Position numbers and translations under genes: made by a program. From contig JAGBWH010000056.1 of the NCBI GenBank assembly GCA_017629925.1, forward strand, positions 1 through 6,875: DNA of 6,875 nt, in the 5' to 3' direction. Each line of letters begins with the position of its first letter. Position 1 is the stretch's first letter. This stretch comes from Clostridia bacterium (GTDB lineage: Bacteria > Bacillota > Clostridia > Oscillospirales > CAG-272). Shown one piece after another: positions 5,570 to 6,875 of this stretch. Under the pieces are notes generated by a model. It made no database searches, was not told the origin of the DNA, and worked only from the letters and a program-made list of their open reading frames with translations.

Positions 5570-6661
5570 GTGTTTTGGCAAAATTCTCCCCCACATGACC
5601 TGTGGCACATGATCGCACAAGACGCTCGCCCCAAACTCATTTACGGCATGGGCGACGGTGCTGACAAACTCATTTCAAGGCTGGAACATTTAGGCATTCC
5701 TTATGCGGATGTGTTTGCAAGCGATGAGTTCGTCCGTGGTCAAACCTTCCACGGAAGGGAAGTATTGACGCTAAAAAGAGCCGAAGAACTGTATGGCGAT
5801 TTTGTGGTGCTTGTCTCTTTCGCCACGCATCTGCCCGAAGTTATTTCGCATATTTCGGCCATCGCAAAGCGTCACACCCTCTATGTGCCTGATATGCCCG
5901 CGTATGGAGACACCTATTTTGACCATGCATTTTTCACTTTGCACAAAGCAGAACTCGCACAGGCGCAGGCGCTCTTTTCCGACACACGCTCAAAAGAAGT
6001 GTTCTCTGCCATTGTGCTTGGAAAACTCACAGGCGACCTTGATACCCTTCTTTCCTGTGCAGACGATCCACAGATTATCTTTGATATTTTAGGCGCAAAA
6101 GACTTTATGTGCGCCATAGATGCGGGCGCATATACAGGCGATACTGTTCGCGCCCTTCTGCCCCATGCGCCCCACCTCAAACACATTTACGCCATTGAGC
6201 CTGATCCCCATACGTTCCGCCGACTTTCCACTTATGCGGCGGGAGAGACTTCCACCGAAATTCACCTCGTTGAAGGGGCGGTGTGGTCATGCGAGACTAC
6301 CCTGTCCTTTTCCGGTAAAGGCAACCGTGGCTCTTCTGCCAAACGGCAAGGCAAGACGGTAGAGGTAAAGACCGTCATGCTTGACCGTCTCGATATCCCC
6401 TTTGCTGTTGACTACGTCAAATTTGACGTAGAGGGGGCAGAGTATGAGGCGCTATTGGGAGCCAAACAACTGCTTTTGACGCATCGTCCGGCGGTGTTAC
6501 TCTCTCTTTACCATAGAGCAGAGGACCTTTATCGTCTCCCTTTGCTTTTGGCGAAACTTTGCCCTGATTACGATTTTTATTTACGTAGACCACCGTGTCT
6601 ACCCGCATGGGAAATCAATCTTTTAGCCATTCCAAAAGAAAAAAGAGGAAAAACAAAATGA
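5570..6661 (+). CDS. FkbM-family SAM-dependent methyltransferase with N-terminal Rossmann-like domain
   Basis: A 363-residue protein with two parts. Residues about 20-115 look like a nucleotide-binding-like domain, with YGMGDGADKL (25-34) and a pattern of short beta-strands such as DFVVLVSF (77-84), as often seen ahead of FkbM domains. Residues about 180-355 are the FkbM methyltransferase: SAM-site motif DAGAYTGDT (184-192), EPDP (210-213, with E210 expected to bind the ribose), DYVKFDVEGAEYEALLGA (281-298), LYHRAEDLYRLPLL (313-326) and YLRR (337-340). FkbM enzymes are mostly O-methyltransferases on small molecules or sugars; the substrate here is unknown. The start is GTG at 5570 with AAAGG 9 bases upstream; an ATG at 5609 lacks a ribosome binding site. 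Its stop overlaps the next start as ATGA, so the two products are probably made together, and the partner gene suggests a possible role on tRNA. Confidence 0.88.
   Translation: MFWQNSPPHDLWHMIAQDARPKLIYGMGDGADKLISRLEHLGIPYADVFASDEFVRGQTFHGREVLTLKRAEELYGDFVVLVSFATHLPEVISHISAIAKRHTLYVPDMPAYGDTYFDHAFFTLHKAELAQAQALFSDTRSKEVFSAIVLGKLTGDLDTLLSCADDPQIIFDILGAKDFMCAIDAGAYTGDTVRALLPHAPHLKHIYAIEPDPHTFRRLSTYAAGETSTEIHLVEGAVWSCETTLSFSGKGNRGSSAKRQGKTVEVKTVMLDRLDIPFAVDYVKFDVEGAEYEALLGAKQLLLTHRPAVLLSLYHRAEDLYRLPLLLAKLCPDYDFYLRRPPCLPAWEINLLAIPKEKRGKTK
6412..6431. repeat. Perfect 20-bp palindrome inside the FkbM gene
   Basis: CTACGTCAAATTTGACGTAG equals its own reverse complement. It covers the codons for YVKFDV plus the first two bases of the next Glu codon, at the third conserved FkbM motif. 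In RNA it could form an 8-bp stem with an AAUU loop. It may be partly forced by the protein motif. Confidence 0.7.
6644..6649 (+). promoter_or_regulatory. Ribosome binding site of the U32 gene, inside the methyltransferase gene
   Basis: AGAGGA, 8 bases before the ATG at 6658. It gives the U32 gene its own initiation signal in addition to the four-base stop-start overlap. Confidence 0.7.
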
Positions 6662-6875
6662 TACCTGAAATTTTATCTCCTGCAGGCAACCCTGAAAAAC
6701 TGGAAGCCGCCATTCGTTTCGGCGCTGATGCCGTCTATTTGGCAGGCGGTCAATTTGGTATGCGCGCAGGTGCAGGCAATTTCACATTAGAGCAGTTAAA
6801 AGACGGGGTAAAATACGCCCACGACCGCGATGTCAAGGTATATCTCACCGTCAATACCATGCCCCGTGAGTACGA
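6658..6875 (+). CDS. U32 family peptidase/tRNA hydroxylation-type protein, 3' end cut by window edge
   Basis: The first 72 residues of a U32-family protein. The start MIPEILSPAGNPEKLEAAIRFGADAVYLAGG matches the family opening (E-L-L-A-P-A-G ... A-I-x-x-G-A-D-A-V-Y-L-G-G). GMRAGAGNFTLEQLKDGVKYAHDRDVKVYLTVNT also matches (R-A-x-A-x-N-F ... A-H-x-x-x-V-K-V-Y-V-T-x-N-T). Although long called collagenase-like peptidases, well-studied members are iron-sulfur proteins acting in RNA or quinone hydroxylation, for example TrhP (YrrN/YrrO) for uridine 34 of tRNA and RlhA for 23S rRNA. The cluster of cysteines that marks those members would lie beyond the window, as would any C-terminal domain that separates the roughly 400-residue and 800-residue types. 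It overlaps the methyltransferase stop by four bases. Confidence 0.93.
   Translation, partial: MIPEILSPAGNPEKLEAAIRFGADAVYLAGGQFGMRAGAGNFTLEQLKDGVKYAHDRDVKVYLTVNTMPREY

Noticed and set aside
5591..5605. Short inverted repeat CCACA...TGTGG just after the FkbM start codon
   Set aside because: Only 5 bp with a 5-base loop, with no link to the start site or a terminator; likely chance.

Overview
The window looks like chromosomal core DNA from a low-to-mid GC Gram-positive bacterium (Firmicutes, most likely a Clostridia-type anaerobe). This is inferred from the chain lepB-rbgA-rnhB-yraN next to rplS, the archaeal-type ApgM, strong AGGAGG-like ribosome binding sites and extended -10 sigma-A promoters. 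No phage, IS, CRISPR, tRNA or rRNA was seen. Coding density is high and composition looks even throughout.

Bases 1-4488, minus strand: a tightly packed six-gene operon read leftward. In transcription order it is apgM (phosphoglycerate mutase type) - lepB (signal peptidase I) - rbgA/ylqF (50S assembly GTPase) - rnhB (RNase HII) - yraN (UPF0102 nuclease-fold protein) - M19 dipeptidase, which is cut by the window edge. Two junctions overlap by a few bases (apgM/lepB and rnhB/yraN), two have gaps of about 11 bases, and the last has a 35-base gap carrying a good ribosome binding site. One promoter region just upstream of apgM is the only clear promoter for the set.

Bases 4489-4716: a divergent control region. 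It holds overlapping leftward promoters for apgM, a block of helically spaced A-tracts, a near-consensus rightward promoter, and a structured leader of about 80 nt that could hide the rplS ribosome binding site. Bases 4717-5064 are rplS (ribosomal protein L19), alone in its transcript and closed by a strong hairpin terminator that also works in reverse for the convergent HIT gene.

Bases 5156-5569: a HINT-type histidine triad protein on the minus strand with its own extended -10 promoter. It is divergent from bases 5570-6875, where an FkbM-type SAM methyltransferase gene overlaps by four bases the start of a U32-family gene (truncated by the window end). In many Firmicutes the U32 genes yrrN/yrrO (tRNA U34 hydroxylation) follow the methyltransferase gene yrrM/trmR; here a different methyltransferase family occupies that position.

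Most of the window is ordinary housekeeping DNA. The points worth a second look are the RbgA homologue whose G4 motif reads NKSS instead of NKxD, the separation and inversion of rplS relative to its usual partners, the rplS leader, the FkbM-U32 coupling, and a perfect 20-bp palindrome inside the FkbM catalytic motif. I do not see a clearly new multi-gene system.
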